Positions 1 through 10,939 of a DNA stretch of 64,000 nucleotides are shown piece by piece (positions within the stretch are counted from its first letter, which is position 1; each line of letters starts with the position of its first letter). The position numbers and the translations under genes were made by a program. The stretch lies in assembly GCA_050084515.1 (NCBI GenBank), contig CM114275.1:21762001-21826000 (forward strand), given 5' to 3'. Below the pieces are notes generated by a model, which was not told the origin of the DNA, searched no databases, and worked only from the letters and a program-made list of their open reading frames with translations. This stretch comes from Blasia pusilla (taxonomy: Eukaryota > Marchantiophyta > Marchantiopsida > Blasiales).

Positions 1-398
1 AAGTATGTTATCTTCATTTAAAACTTGGTGGACATGATCCCCTAGGTGCATGTAACTTCCTTGAAAAGTTTCAAGTCCAATGCAGGTGTGGCCAGAACCT
101 CAAAATTTATTAACTTATTTCTTGACACTCGCCTTTAAACCTCAAATGAAAATGGGGTCTTTTCTTTTTTCATCTTGTCCAAGTATTTCATCTTGAGTTG
201 AAACTTGGTAGGCATGATCCACATGGTGTATGTAGCTCCTTTGCAATGTTTGAAGCCCAATGGAGTTGTGACCCAAACCTGAAAATTTATAAAGTCATTT
301 TTTGACCCGCGCCTTAAACCTTCAATAAAAATAATATATTTTCTTTTTCCATTTTTTCCAAGTATCCCATCTTAAACTGAAATTTGGTACAAGTGATC
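1..398. repeat. Tandem repeat, ~180-bp unit, 2.2 copies
   Basis: Three unit starts share the pattern AAGTAT...CATCTT...GAAAYTTGGT...TGATCC at positions 1, 181 and 360, giving a period of 179-180 bp. The units also share an internal 'CCAATG...GTG' stretch and an 'AAAATTTAT' stretch. The first two units are complete; the third fades after about 40 bases. The array enters from the left edge, so its real length is unknown. Unit length is close to that of plant satellites. It does not resemble the 177-bp array at 5555. Confidence 0.75.
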
Positions 399-934
399 CT
401 AAAAAGCTCAAATCTTTGCATGTACATCTTCAGTTAAAATGTGGTTTTTTCATTCTTCATCTTATCTAGCTTTTGTTTTTTTGTATAGAAGCTCTTTTTT
501 TTATCTAAATGCCCAAAAAGAAACTCATGCCACAAATTCACACTTCCCAATTTGACCATCAATGTCAAAAATATTTATTAGCAAGAATGTTACGAAAAGG
601 GAATTTTTCCAAAATGACATTCGTAAAATAGTCTTTGGAAAAGAAGTTCTGCTACGACTATTTACTAATATGTTTCGCTAAAGTCACAAATTACTCTACT
701 AGACTAGGTCTAAGGTTGGGTCCGGTGGATTTAGATATAGGCGGTAATTTGGCGGTTCAAGAGCTCGAAGTCGGGTGGATTGGAGACCATTTCCTACGGC
801 AATTGTTTCATCATCGGAGGAAATATATTAACTATCTATGCCATGATTGATGGGTTGAGAGTTTGGAACAACAGGTATGAAGACATCATTGTCACAAGGC
901 TCATCAACTAAGTCCACTCTTTCAACATTCAAAT
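399..934. other. AT-rich intergenic stretch, no gene recognised
   Basis: This stretch follows the tandem repeat and ends at the paired hairpins. The longest open frame is 71 codons (635-850, plus strand) and has no recognisable motif, so I treat it as chance. I see no repeat or RNA gene here. Confidence 0.5.
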
Positions 935-1026
935 ATTATGGAGGAGAATCTTGCATAGGTTCACAAGATTCTCCTCCATAATAGGTGCGAGAGTGTTAAA
1001 TCAAAGAGATTTAACACTCTCGCACC
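935..1026. repeat. Two adjacent perfect 19-bp inverted repeats
   Basis: Hairpin 1 has arms 935-953 and 964-982 (ATTATGGAGGAGAATCTTG and its complement) around a 10-nt loop. Hairpin 2 has arms 984-1002 and 1008-1026 (GGTGCGAGAGTGTTAAATC and its complement) around a 5-nt loop. Both arm pairs match perfectly. The right arm of hairpin 2 is ordinary element-A sequence; it aligns with the methyltransferase motif I region of the sister copies. The left arm is therefore an inverted copy placed exactly at the element's truncation point. Confidence 0.9.
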
Positions 1027-4000
1027 CTCCTTGAGACATTGCCACACAAGTATGGTATCTAAAGATATCAATTCTTTAGTCCAAGAGCGCAATCATCACC
1101 TGACTCTATCTGCTCCAAGACACAGATATAACTTTAGCGTTGATTTACTCATCTCGTTTGCACTCCTCAACAAATCAATGTTTGAACCTAACACCAATGA
1201 AGAGGTATTTGCATTATGGGAAGAGACATCCACCATGGCATGTCTCTTTGTGGGACTATCCGCTACCAAGGTGTCCTCCGCATGGATGCTCTCCTCTAAA
1301 AACTCCCTCTTCAACTACTCACTACATGTGAATGTTGCCAACGTGATCACGACATCATCTCGTGGACCACCACTACGCCCTGCAAACCACATAGGTAAAT
1401 GGCTCACTCGTACATCATCTGATCACCACCATGACCAGTAAAAAATTGTATCCTCCCAGAAATCAAGGATGAAACCAAGGGGATACAAGACCCTAATCCC
1501 TACCAACACATCATACAACTTTTTTGGCATTGTAATCGCCCATTGGTATCGTAATCCCACTATTTGATTCATGATCTAGTTGGAGTTTAACAACTAAATC
1601 CTATCAAATCATCTATTACGTGGGTGATACGCTCCTAATAGAGGTCTTTATCTTAGAAGGACAAGGCTGAATGTTGCATTTCCTTAACCCCAATGCTAAA
1701 CACGCCGCCTTTCCTAACATCAAGTGCTACATGCACGAATCAAGTAGAATGGGCCACGGATGGTACACCGTACCTATAGGACTCACAAGCAAAACACTCC
1801 AGCTTGATTGTCCAACAAGACCATACCAGGTGTTACCATGGCTCGCTCTACGGGTGGTTGAGCTCACATATCCACCTACTTTGTCGTCACAGCTTGCCAT
1901 GATTGAGTGAGGGATAGCATTAGTGCATGCTCACAAGGAAGGTCCACCATCTCCTCACCAACTATCTTTGAATAAGAGGCAATCACCTCTCCATACTCAC
2001 ACAACGTGACGACAAGCCAAGACACCTCCACTGGTCCAACTCCCATTGCCATAAACTCCATGAAAGAAGACAACAAAGTCAGGCTCACCCTAGTGACAAC
2101 CTTCAACAACATGGTTGATACTGGCTCCACCGAGCTCGCATAGGATTTGTCTCTCCAACTCCTCATGATATTGATAGATCTGTCCCACTTATGGACACTT
2201 CTAGTCATTTGGACTTCTCCAACAACATAAAAGACCTGGAAACCCTAGTCTATCCCCCCATCGGTCCCCTCAATCTCAATCCTACCTTTCAGTGGCTTAA
2301 TCACTCTCGTAGCACTCCGAGTCACCTCGGCAACAACTTCTACCCAAGCCTTGTTGTACATAAACTTCAAGCCCGCATAATCCTCCTCTTGAATCCTGAT
2401 ATGACGTGGAGGCTAGAGCCACACTAACTACTCTCGGCTCTGTGCAAATCATTGATTGCATCATCATCATGGCAACAATGTTTTGTTGCAATTGATCGAT
2501 GTGAACGAGGCAAGTTTCATCGAGTGCATGTCCTCCATCTCCTCTGATTGATGGTGGAACCTTGTCACCATGGTCGTCAACTCCTCAATCTCCACCAATA
2601 TTCTCGCCCCCAAGCCCTTGACCTACCTCTTGACGTAGCTCTCAATGAAGATGAAAACACCTATCCCTAGTGTGACCATATCGGTGATAATGCTCACACT
2701 ACAACTATGGTGGGGCCATCTTAGATGGCTCTTGAGCTATTAGAGGCGCCGTTGACCCTCTATCATGATATGTGTAGTCTCTTTGCCTATGGGGCCCACC
2801 ACATATATAACATATTATTTTTTATCCTGTTGGGCAATGTATGTTGGTAAGGGTTATTGTCTCACGGGCTCACGATACTCGCCTTGCTTTCTAGGCACAC
2901 TAGTCCGCTCCCATGGTACTAGTGCATGTTGGGGCATTTGTTGGGCTACTCATACTCATAGACCTAGTGACTCTCTAGAAAATCATGTGGTGACCATCTA
3001 GTCCTCACCCATGTTGAGTTCAACCCACTAGATAACTCAAAGACCACGTTCAATGTAGGCCGTGTGAAGCAACATCGCTTCTCATACTGTCCTCCGTACC
3101 TCGTACCAATACTGCACTAACTATGCCTCAGTCACTCCATTTGTGGCAATTATATGTCGTTGCATTCATGTGAACGCCCCTCTCAAACTCTCATCCAATC
3201 TCCGTTGAAAATCTTATAAAATCTTTAGCTTATTGGCCCACACACCTTGGTAGCTCCTCCCTAGTTGTCAAAAGAACTCCATTGCGGGACTGAAATTGGG
3301 TGGTGCTTTAGTACCAGAGGTCTCTGCCACCTCATCGCCCTCATTGCAATCATCTCCATCTAGTCCCACGATTGATGGTGTAGATCTCTCCACCCTCACT
3401 ATCCCATCATACGTCCTACTGCCACCAGTGGATATGTAGCCCAAAGTCTAATATATTCTCTAGGCATCAATCTCTATTGATTGTAAGGACCAAAACTCTA
3501 TGTAGTCATCAATCAAAGGACCCTCTAAATGTTGGAATAAACCCTTCCACTCCATAAAAAGGTTGAACCATGTAGGGACTCGCATCTCTTGGAAGTCGTA
3601 CCATGTGTTAAAGGCACATAGAGAAAGTCGGTGTCCAAGGGCAAGTCTTTGTCTATGTTTGTAGATTTACATTCGTAGATGAAGTCATCCAAGTTGATGA
3701 TCCCTACTGCACTCAAGAAACAATGCATGCCCTGGTAACCCATGTCATATATCTCAATGTGTGTATCATTTTTTGTGTTTGCAATATCGTCACTAGATCC
3801 ACCGTCTAATGATGACGATCAAACCACGGATGGGAGTCAGGATGGTTCCTCACTCCAACCTCCTCGATATCTCACTCCACTCTATGTAAATCCACTATCG
3901 CTGCTTGAGTTACCCTGTTCTTCCAAACCCTAGAAGAACGCCATGATGATAAACTTGTCGCGCATACTAAAGCATTTAGACCGACCAAAAGTCTCCCACA

Positions 4001-4410
4001 CTCCTCACTACCTCACCTACATTAATGTTAATCCCATGATGACATACCCGAACTCACTCACACTCAGGCTCATCCTAAGCCTCCGGAACTAGCTAGCTCA
4101 CCTAAGCTATTGACACTCTCTTGACTCATATATGTGACCTCTACTTGGAAAACCTCTATATATCCATAAATATGCTACATATGCAAGAATTCTACACTCA
4201 TCACCAAGCTATTATCCAATACCCAACATCCTTAATAACATCAAAGAAGTGCGGGAAAAAGGACTCGGATGGTTAATATGACCACAAACTCCATCACTCT
4301 ACTGCATAGTCAACACTACCTGTTCCATGTGGTACGACAACCTCCTCAACACAACAATGTTCTGGAGCAACACGTTGAACCTTCCACCAATAGATGGGGA
4401 CTTTCTGTCG
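1008..4410 (-). mobile_element. Copy A: truncated MTase/PHD Ty3-like element
   Basis: Read on the minus strand, this is the 5' part of the same element family as copies B-E: leader (about 4410 to 3945), Gag, protease and linker. It stops at position 1008, at the start of the methyltransferase domain. Leader homology to copy D is clear from the shared block with GTGCGGGAAAAAGGACTCGG near 4250 (D: near 53885). Upstream of about 4410 the homology fades. Copy A is the most diverged of the five copies. It ends in the hairpins at 935-1026, suggesting loss of its 3' half by rearrangement. Confidence 0.8.
1027..3944 (-). pseudogene. Copy A Gag-protease-linker remnant
   Basis: This is a decayed polyprotein N-terminal half. 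The Gag ATG lies at 3942-3944 (followed by GCGTTCTTC) and is intact here, unlike copies B, C and D. The Gag block around 3525-3743 reads MGYQGMHCFLSAVGIINLDD, matching MGHRGMRRFSGAVGTIDLDD in C and D. Zinc-knuckle remnants lie around 2640-2830. The protease region near 1730-1760 still aligns with the LMLGKAACLALGL stretch of the sisters, but the DSGA catalytic motif has become DSC followed by a stop. The linker block (1096-1314) retains HAEDTLVADSPTKRHAM. Many stops and frameshifts rule out function. Confidence 0.75.
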
Positions 4411-5554
4411 ACATTGCCGAGTGTCTCTCTACCTCTAGTACTCTATCTCAAACCCTTGGCATGAATCATCTGATCTCTCGCCCTGAGTTGGAAAAGTGTT
4501 AGTGAGTTAAAAGTTAACTCTGTCAATGACTTAGGGGCTCGTGAAGCTCAACGCAAATCACAATCCTTGCTTGGAAACACCAAGTTATGAAAATCTCTCC
4601 TATTATGTAAACTGAATCTACCAAACCAGCCACTCAACCTCATATTATATGATGGCTACATGGTTTATCCCTACCAGGTCCTATGCCCTACCATGTTGCT
4701 CTCATCCAACCCCATTACCTTTCCAATTTCACCATCACACCTATCGTCCGGTCTTCTTACGTCTCCCTTCCTCTCTTGTTTCTATCTCCGTCCAACGTGG
4801 AGACCTCCGTTGCAACCCTATCCGTGCCCAACTCTTCGAGCACGCCATCCTATGCACGTGCTTCTCCCTTAAATGCTCTTACTCTCTCCAACGCCTTTAT
4901 CCGATATCGTCGTCTCCCGTATACCTCCATCGACTTGCTCCAGCGTTGTGCACACCCATAGTTATTGTCACATTAATGCCCGAGTGGATCTCCCTATAAG
5001 GGCATCTCCCTTCCTTGCAGGCACATACGTCACTCGACCCTTACCCTTGGATGCTCATGCCACTTTCTTCGTCCGCCCTGACTGCATCACAATCGCTGCT
5101 ATGTGGTCAACCTTCCTTCTCTTCGAATCACCTTAACTACACCTCCTAGTTCGAGCATATTGCCATATGCAATCCGTGTGTGCTATCTCCTTCCGGGTTC
5201 CCTCGAGACGTTCGACTCTGACTCCCAACTCCCAATCTCCTTTGGATATGTGTTTGAGCCTCTTGCATCTTCTTACCTTGCTATCTCCTCTCATGGTTGA
5301 GACAACTTGCATCACTTTGTGAGCGGCTCCCTCAAACCGGACACGCACTTGCTTCCTTCCATTGTAGTTGCCTTCTCAACATTAACTCTTTCCTTCCTCT
5401 CACATATCTAGTACGTGGAGCTCCTCGCTCCTTCCTTCTCACTTCCCTCTCTTGGTCCGCATACCTATGTGGCCATGAATCTCCGTCTGTGGCCTTTAAT
5501 CAAATAGTGTCTAGCTCACCTTTGTGGGCATGATTCCCTATGTAAAACCATGCC
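4411..5554. other. Pyrimidine-rich stretch, no gene; possibly decayed leader
   Basis: From 4640 to 5530 the plus strand is strongly C/T-rich and carries several overlapping open frames of 65-116 codons. These are what such composition gives by chance, and none shows a recognisable domain. The stretch lies upstream of copy A's Gag and could be remaining 5' leader, as copy E has a 1.6-kb leader. I could not align it convincingly to the leaders of D, E or the 55567 derivative. Confidence 0.4.
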
Positions 5555-6480
5555 AAAGAAGTTGTGTGGTGTTGAAGTTTGTGCTCTTGTAGATTTGAGG
5601 ATTCGAGCTCAAACTCTTGAGGAGACTGTATCTTTGTGTTAAAGTGTGATATGAAGCTAAAAGTTGGTGAGGGGTTGAAAGTTATCAAAGTTCACAACTT
5701 CTCAAAATTTCAAGCACAATTGATATATACCAAAGAAGTTGTGTGGTATTGAAGTTTCTTCTCTTGTAGATTTGAGGATTGGAGCTCAGAATCTTGTGGA
5801 GGCTGTATCTTTGTCTTGGAGTGTGATCTAAAGCTGAACGTTGGAGGGAGGTTGTAAATTACCAAAGTGCACAACCGAGAAATATTTCAAACACAATTGA
5901 TATATAACAAAGAAGTTGTGTGGTATTGAAATTTTTGGTCTTGTAGATTTGAGGATTGAAACTCAAACTCTTGCAGAGCCTAGATCTTTGTGTTGGAGTA
6001 TTATCTGAAGCTGAAAGTTTGAGGGAGGTTGGAAATTGCTAAGATGAACAATTTCTAAAAATTTCAAGCACAACTAGTATTTAACAAAGAAGTTGTGTGG
6101 TTATCAAGTTTCTATTCTTGTAGATTTGAGGATTGGAGCTCAAAATTTTGCGGAGCTTGTATCTTAGTGTTGGAGTATGATGTGAAAGTGAAATTTTCCG
6201 AGAGGTTAGAAGTTGCACAACTAATAAAAATTTCAAGTATAATTTATTTATACCAAAGAAGTTGTGTGGTGTTGAAGTTTCTATTCTTGTAGATTTGAGG
6301 ATTGGAGCTGAGAATCTTACAAAGCATATATCTTTTTGTTGGAGTGTGATCTAAAATTGAAAGTTGGAGAGAGGTTGGAAAGTTTTAAGATACACAACTA
6401 GTAAAGATTTCAATTAAAACCAACATATAGCAAATAATTTGTGTGGTATTGAAGTTTCTGCTCTACTTGATTGGAGGTCG
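5555..6480 (+). repeat. 177-bp tandem array, about 5.2 units
   Basis: Units start with AAAGAAGTTGTGTGGT at 5555, 5732, 5909, 6086, 6255 and 6432 (the last is AAATAATTTGTGTGGT). Spacings are 177, 177, 177, 169 and 177 bp. Each unit then has TTGTAGATTTGAGGATTGGAG, a 'TATCTTTGTGTTGGAGTGTGAT' type stretch and a 'GAAAGTTGGAGGGAGGTTGG' type stretch. The last unit runs directly into the LINE ORF1-like frame at 6471. The period is near nucleosome length, so it may be a satellite. Equally, it may be the 5' promoter monomers of the LINE, as known for some L1 elements. Confidence 0.88.
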
Positions 6481-6990
6481 TGCAATTTTTGAGGTGTAGT
6501 GAAGTCCACTTCATGATGACTACTAAAGAGGAAATCTTGAATCTAATACAAGTGGTCCTGCATGAAGTTAAAGAGCTTCGACAAGAATTCAAGGTACAAA
6601 CTTCTCAATTGAACCTTGCTCATATTCAAATCATAGAGTTGAAGGCAAGGCAAGAGGTTTGGAAGAAGGTGTTGAAAGATAAGTCTAGTGTGATGTTGGA
6701 TCTTTCCAAATCTGTTGCGGATGTTCAAGAGAAGGCATCATCATTAGAGACTACTCCCAATAGTTTAGGATTGCATGAGGTTGTTAAAACTTTAGAAGTG
6801 AATGAAATCTTATGTTAAAGCTACAAAGGTTGCTCATGTCTCTTTCTGTCAAGAGCAAGAGATAGAAAAAGAAAACCAATTTGCACGTAGGAAGAATATC
6901 AAAATCTCAGGATAGCTCGAAAGAGAAACTGAAGAGGTAAAGAGTGTTATCACCAAGTTCTTGGTTAATACCCTTCATGTTTTGTAGTGC
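6471..6990 (+). pseudogene. LINE ORF1-like coiled-coil protein remnant
   Basis: The open frame 6471-6818 encodes 115 residues. From about residue 17 it is helical and heptad-rich (EEILNLIQVVLHEVKELRQE, then SVADVQEKASSLE). A +1 frameshift near 6803 continues into KATKVAHVSFCQEQEIEKEN and then RRKNIKISG, a stop, and LERETEEVKSVITKFL. The order coiled coil, basic RRxNIxIxG, then an acidic helix resembles the start of the RRM-like domain of plant L1-type ORF1 proteins, which bind LINE RNA. The assignment rests on this pattern only. No ORF2 follows; the sequence stops resembling a LINE near 6990. The 177-bp array immediately upstream may be its 5' region. Confidence 0.55.
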
Positions 6991-7589
6991 CCACGTTTTT
7001 GAAATTTTGATAGAAAGGGCATGTTTTGTACATGAGTCTCCCTTGAGCAAGGACTAAAGACTCAATACCGGAAGTAAAGAGTCTTACTTTACTGAAATTG
7101 TGTGAATAGTGACTAACAGAACTCTGATGAGAGGACAAGAGATGTTCAAAGATTAATGACTATCTTGGAAAAGTGAGAATTGTGTAAAAGATTGGAAAAG
7201 AAGTTAGAAGAGGCGCGGTTTCTTCATAAGAAAAGACCGCAGTAAGAATGGCAGTTAAAGACTGTCAACGAAGATTGAGGAAAAAACTTCTTTGTAAAGA
7301 AAATTGGAGATAGTCTTTGTGTGAAGACCGAGTACAAGGAACGAAGAGCAAAGACTACAAACTCTTAGAAGGAAGAGGAAGAAGCACAAGAGTCAAAGAG
7401 TCGTTAGGAAGCGGAAAAGTGTATTAAGAATAGGGATAGAAAGATAGGAAATGTTTTGAAGACGGCGGAGTGAAAGAAAGTAGAAAGAAGGACTCTTCGC
7501 AGCGGCAGAAGGATATAGAGTCTTCGTGCAAAGATAGGAGAGCAAAGATAGGATAGTGAAGAGAAAGACTACAAAGATTACAAAGACTA
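6991..7589. other. Purine-rich stretch, no gene recognised
   Basis: From 7040 to 7589 the plus strand is dominated by A and G, with AAAGACT, AGAGTC and AGGAAGA words recurring irregularly. I find no open frame of note, no clean repeat period and no similarity to the elements around it. It directly flanks the left end of copy B at 7590 and does not contain block B, so it is a true outer flank for that insertion. Confidence 0.45.
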
Positions 7590-8030
7590 TGTCACATCTA
7601 AGTAGCCGATAGTCGAGATCTATTGGGGATAGGGCATAGCAGCCAACGAATTGTCTTGAGTGTAACTTTGTCCCGCGGTGTCGGATAAGGTTGAGGATAG
7701 ATCCGTTGTGTCAGGAACGTCATATCTGACAACTTTCCTGTTGAGGTTTTCCACAGCCAGATGACTTGTTGAGTAGGTTACCTGCCCCTGGTAACTTGTG
7801 CGTGTAGGTTACCAAGAGGATAGCTATTTTTAGGGGAAGAGCCTTTTGGCTCTTCCCAACCCTATATAAAGGAGGAAGATGGCTTTCCCAAGACATCTTT
7901 CTCATGTTGGGCCGTTGGAGCACCTCTCTTGTTTGTGTATGAGATAGGACCAGGGTGCTAGCGTCCGGATTCCTTGATAGCGAAGGGTGGATGAGGCTCG
8001 ATATACCGATGTAGAGTGCGGAGTGTAGTT
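7590..8030 (+). repeat. Copy B left terminal repeat (block A1, partial)
   Basis: The repeat begins TGTCACATCTAAGTAG, the same terminus as at 54888 (minus) and 55567 (plus) but with different flanks, so this is a real element end. It contains the U3-like inverted repeat GGGAAGAGCC...GGCTCTTCCC, a TATA box (CCTATATAAAGG) near 7860, and the conserved stretch around GCTAGCGTCCGGATTCC. Near 8030 it passes directly into sequence matching the end of the leader, so the 3' end of block A and about 600 bp of leader are missing. Confidence 0.82.
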
Positions 8031-8142
8031 TAAGGGTGGGTATGCCATTTCGGGATTAGTCTTACCTTCGATGAGCTAGTGAGGAGTGTAGGAGACTCTT
8101 GGTGAGTCTGAGTGCTTGAGTGGGTGAGACAGGGTTGTCATC

Positions 8143-9900
8143 ACGGCGTTCTTCCAGGGTTTGGAAGAACGGGGTAATGCGAGCAATAGTAGTGGCGTGA
8201 CACGGAGTGGAGTGAGATACCGAGGGGTTACGAGTGAGGAGCTACCTCGACATCCATCCGTGGCTGGATCGTCATCACTAGACACTAGTTCTGGTGACAA
8301 GATCGCAGACGGAGGCAAAGTCACTTGATAGGAGATGGACGACTTGGGCCATCCGGGCATGCGTCATTTCTTGGGTGCAGTGGGAACCATCGACTCAGAT
8401 GATTTTATCTAGGAGTTCGACATGTGGTGCGACTTCTAGGAGATACGGACCCCGACACTGTTAAACCCTTTCATGGCATGGAAGGGGTTGTTCCAGCACT
8501 TGGAGGGTCCTTCGATCATTATATTCAGTAGAGATCGATGCCTGGAGGATGTATTGGGCTCCAGGGTATGTGTCCACTAGTGGTCGCGAGGCATATGATG
8601 GGATCGTGAGAGGAGAGAGACCCACGCTATAAACCCGGAGACTAGATGGAGAGGAGGGCAGTGAGACAAGTGATGTGGCAGAGACCTCTGGTGGTAGAGG
8701 GCCACCCAACTTCAGTCCCACAGTGGAGTTCTTTCAACAGTTGGGAAAGAGCTACCAGGGCGTACGCATCGACAATCTAAAGAGTCTACAGGATTTTCAA
8801 CGACGATCGGGTGAGAGTCTGAGAGAGACATTCATGCCAATGAGGAGGTTTATCATTGTTGTGTATGGAGTGACTGAGGCGCAGTCAATTTTGTATTCGT
8901 ACGAGATTCTTGACCAAGAACTACGGAGGAGAGTCCGAGATGCGGTGCTAATTCACACAGCGAAGCCCACATTGAAGGTGGTCTTTGAGTTGTATGAGTG
9001 TATTGAGCTCAACATGAGTGAGGAGCAGGAAGTGACCGTTGCATTTTTGCGAGAGTCGATGGGTCCATGAGCAATGGTGATCCCACAAGTGCCACAAAGA
9101 GCACAAGTAGCACGGGAGTGGGCCATTATGCCCAGAGAGTAGGGCGGGTACCATAAGCCTATGAGGCAACAACCTGTACATATGTTGCCCACCAGGGACC
9201 GATGTTGTCTTGTTGGATGTGTGAAGGGGCCCATAGGCAGAGAGACTGCACACATCATGGGAGAGGACCACGAGCTCCTCTGATTGCTCAGGAGCCACAG
9301 AGCATGGCCCCACCACAGTACCAGTGTGACTATTGCCACAGATACGGTCACACTAGGGATAGATGTTTTGACCTTCGTCGAGAGGCACATCCGGAGGTAG
9401 GCCGAGGAGGAGGTCGGGGAGTTGTTCCTCGACGTGGTGGTAGAGGACCACCACAAGCCAGAGGAGATGGAGCAAGACCAGCAGAGCCATAAATTCTCTC
9501 ATGCATCGATCAGGATTGCTGCCATGACAATAATGCAACTCAGGGAAGGCACGCAGCCGCAAGCAGCTAGTGTGGCTCTAGCTTCTACCTCTTACTTTGA
9601 CTCGGGTCAGGATCTCGCTAGTATGGGGTTTATGTGTAGTGCAACTCAGGTTGAGGCTCTTGTAATGGTGACTCGGGGTGCTCCAAGAGGCATTAAGCCA
9701 TCGAGAGGTGGAGTTGAGATTGACCCAACGGAGGGGACCGATGGGCAATAGGCCAGGGTTCCACAGTCATTCACATTGTCGGAGGCACTACACACCATTG
9801 ATGGTGCGTCGATATCACGAGGAGTTGGAGTGATAACTCCTATGCGGGCTCGAGTGGAGTCAGTGTTGACCATAGTGTTGGAGGTGGCCTGACTCCGCTA
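8143..9900 (+). pseudogene. Copy B Gag with two zinc knuckles
   Basis: Gag is the structural protein that packages element RNA. The start codon seen as ATG in copies A and E is ACG here (8143-8145). In-frame TAG codons at 8410 and 8437 interrupt the N-terminal part. The capsid-like core is open at 8675-9070, with FSPTVEFFQQLGKSYQGV and LQDFQRRSGESLRETF. Two knuckles follow. The first (9211-9249) is CWMCEGAHRQRDC, a CX2CX3HX4C variant. The second (9325-9366) is CDYCHRYGHTRDRC, the canonical CX2CX4HX4C. A Gly/Arg/Pro-rich stretch comes next (9390-9490). The region continues in the same general frame toward the protease. Confidence 0.82.
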
Positions 9901-10145
9901 TTTTCCGCCATAGAGTTGACGACGTTGGGAGTTGGACCAGCTGAGGTGTTCCGGCTGGCCGCCATGTTGTATGAGCATGGAGAGGTGAGTACCTCTTGTT
10001 TAGAGATAGTTGAGGAGGTGGTGGACTTGCCCTCGGAGCAGGTGCTCGGGATGTCCCCCATAGAGTCATGGCATGCGGTGGCGGTAAAGTTGGTAGATAT
10101 GCCAGCTCGACCGGCCATAGAGCAAGCAGTGGCGCCAGTTGGCAT

Positions 10146-10865
10146 AGTGTTATCGGATAATCGAGCTGGAGTATTTCACTCGGTTAGTTCGACGGGGACT
10201 ATATACCACCCGCAGCGCGTCTTACTAGATTCAAGAGCGCAACCCTTGATGTTAGGAAAGGCGGCGTGTTAAGCGTTGGGGTTACGGAAGGCCGACATTA
10301 AGCCTTGTCCCTTCCAGATACAAACCTTGATTGGGGCGTGTCACCCACGCAGTATATGACTCGAGTGAAGATAGTTGTCAGAGTCCAACCAAAGCATGCA
10401 ACGGATAGTGCTATGATGCCCACAAGTGTGATTACGACACCAGATGAGTCGTACGATGTGTTGGTGGAGAATACATTGTTATATCCCATACGATTCATCC
10501 TTGAATTATGGGAGGAGACCGTTGCTTATCGGCCAGGGTGGCAGTTAGGTGATGGGCTGATGAGTCAATTACCCGTGCAGTTTGCGGGACAAGGTGGTCG
10601 AGCACGAGACGAGTATGTGACCACATTAGCAGCTTTCACAGGTAGTGTTAGCTGGCCAAGAGAGTTGTTGGAGGTGAACGCACATGCGGAGGATGTCCTA
10701 GTAGCGGATAGTCCCACGGAGAGACATGCCATGGCGGGTGTCTCTTCCCATGTTGGTGAGACCTCTTCACCATTGTGGGGTACAACTCGAGAGCTACAGA
10801 GGAGTGTCGACAACCTCGTGAGGCAGGCGTGGAGTCATGCCTTTATCCCGAAGCAACGAGAGTGA
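10146..10865 (+). pseudogene. Copy B protease and conserved linker
   Basis: The retropepsin-like aspartic protease should cut the polyprotein. Its active site aligns with LLDSGAQPLMLG of copy D, but here reads LLDSRAQPLMLG, losing the glycine of the D-S/T-G motif. A stop follows shortly after. The second half of the fold is recognisable at 10440-10550 (ESYDVLVENTLLYP, then EETVAYRPGW). The linker that every copy carries between protease and methyltransferase occupies 10620-10865 (SWPRELLEVNAHAEDVLVAD and SPLWGTTRELQRSVDNLVRQ). Its function is unknown to me. Confidence 0.75.
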
Positions 10866-10939
10866 GGTGGCGATCACGCTCTTGGAGTGGAGACGTTGAC
10901 CCCATTGGATACCACACCCGTTGTGTGGCACTGTCGAGA

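Noticed and set aside
4649-4999. 116-codon Pro/Ser-rich frame
   Set aside because: Three overlapping frames of similar length in a pyrimidine-rich stretch; composition effect.
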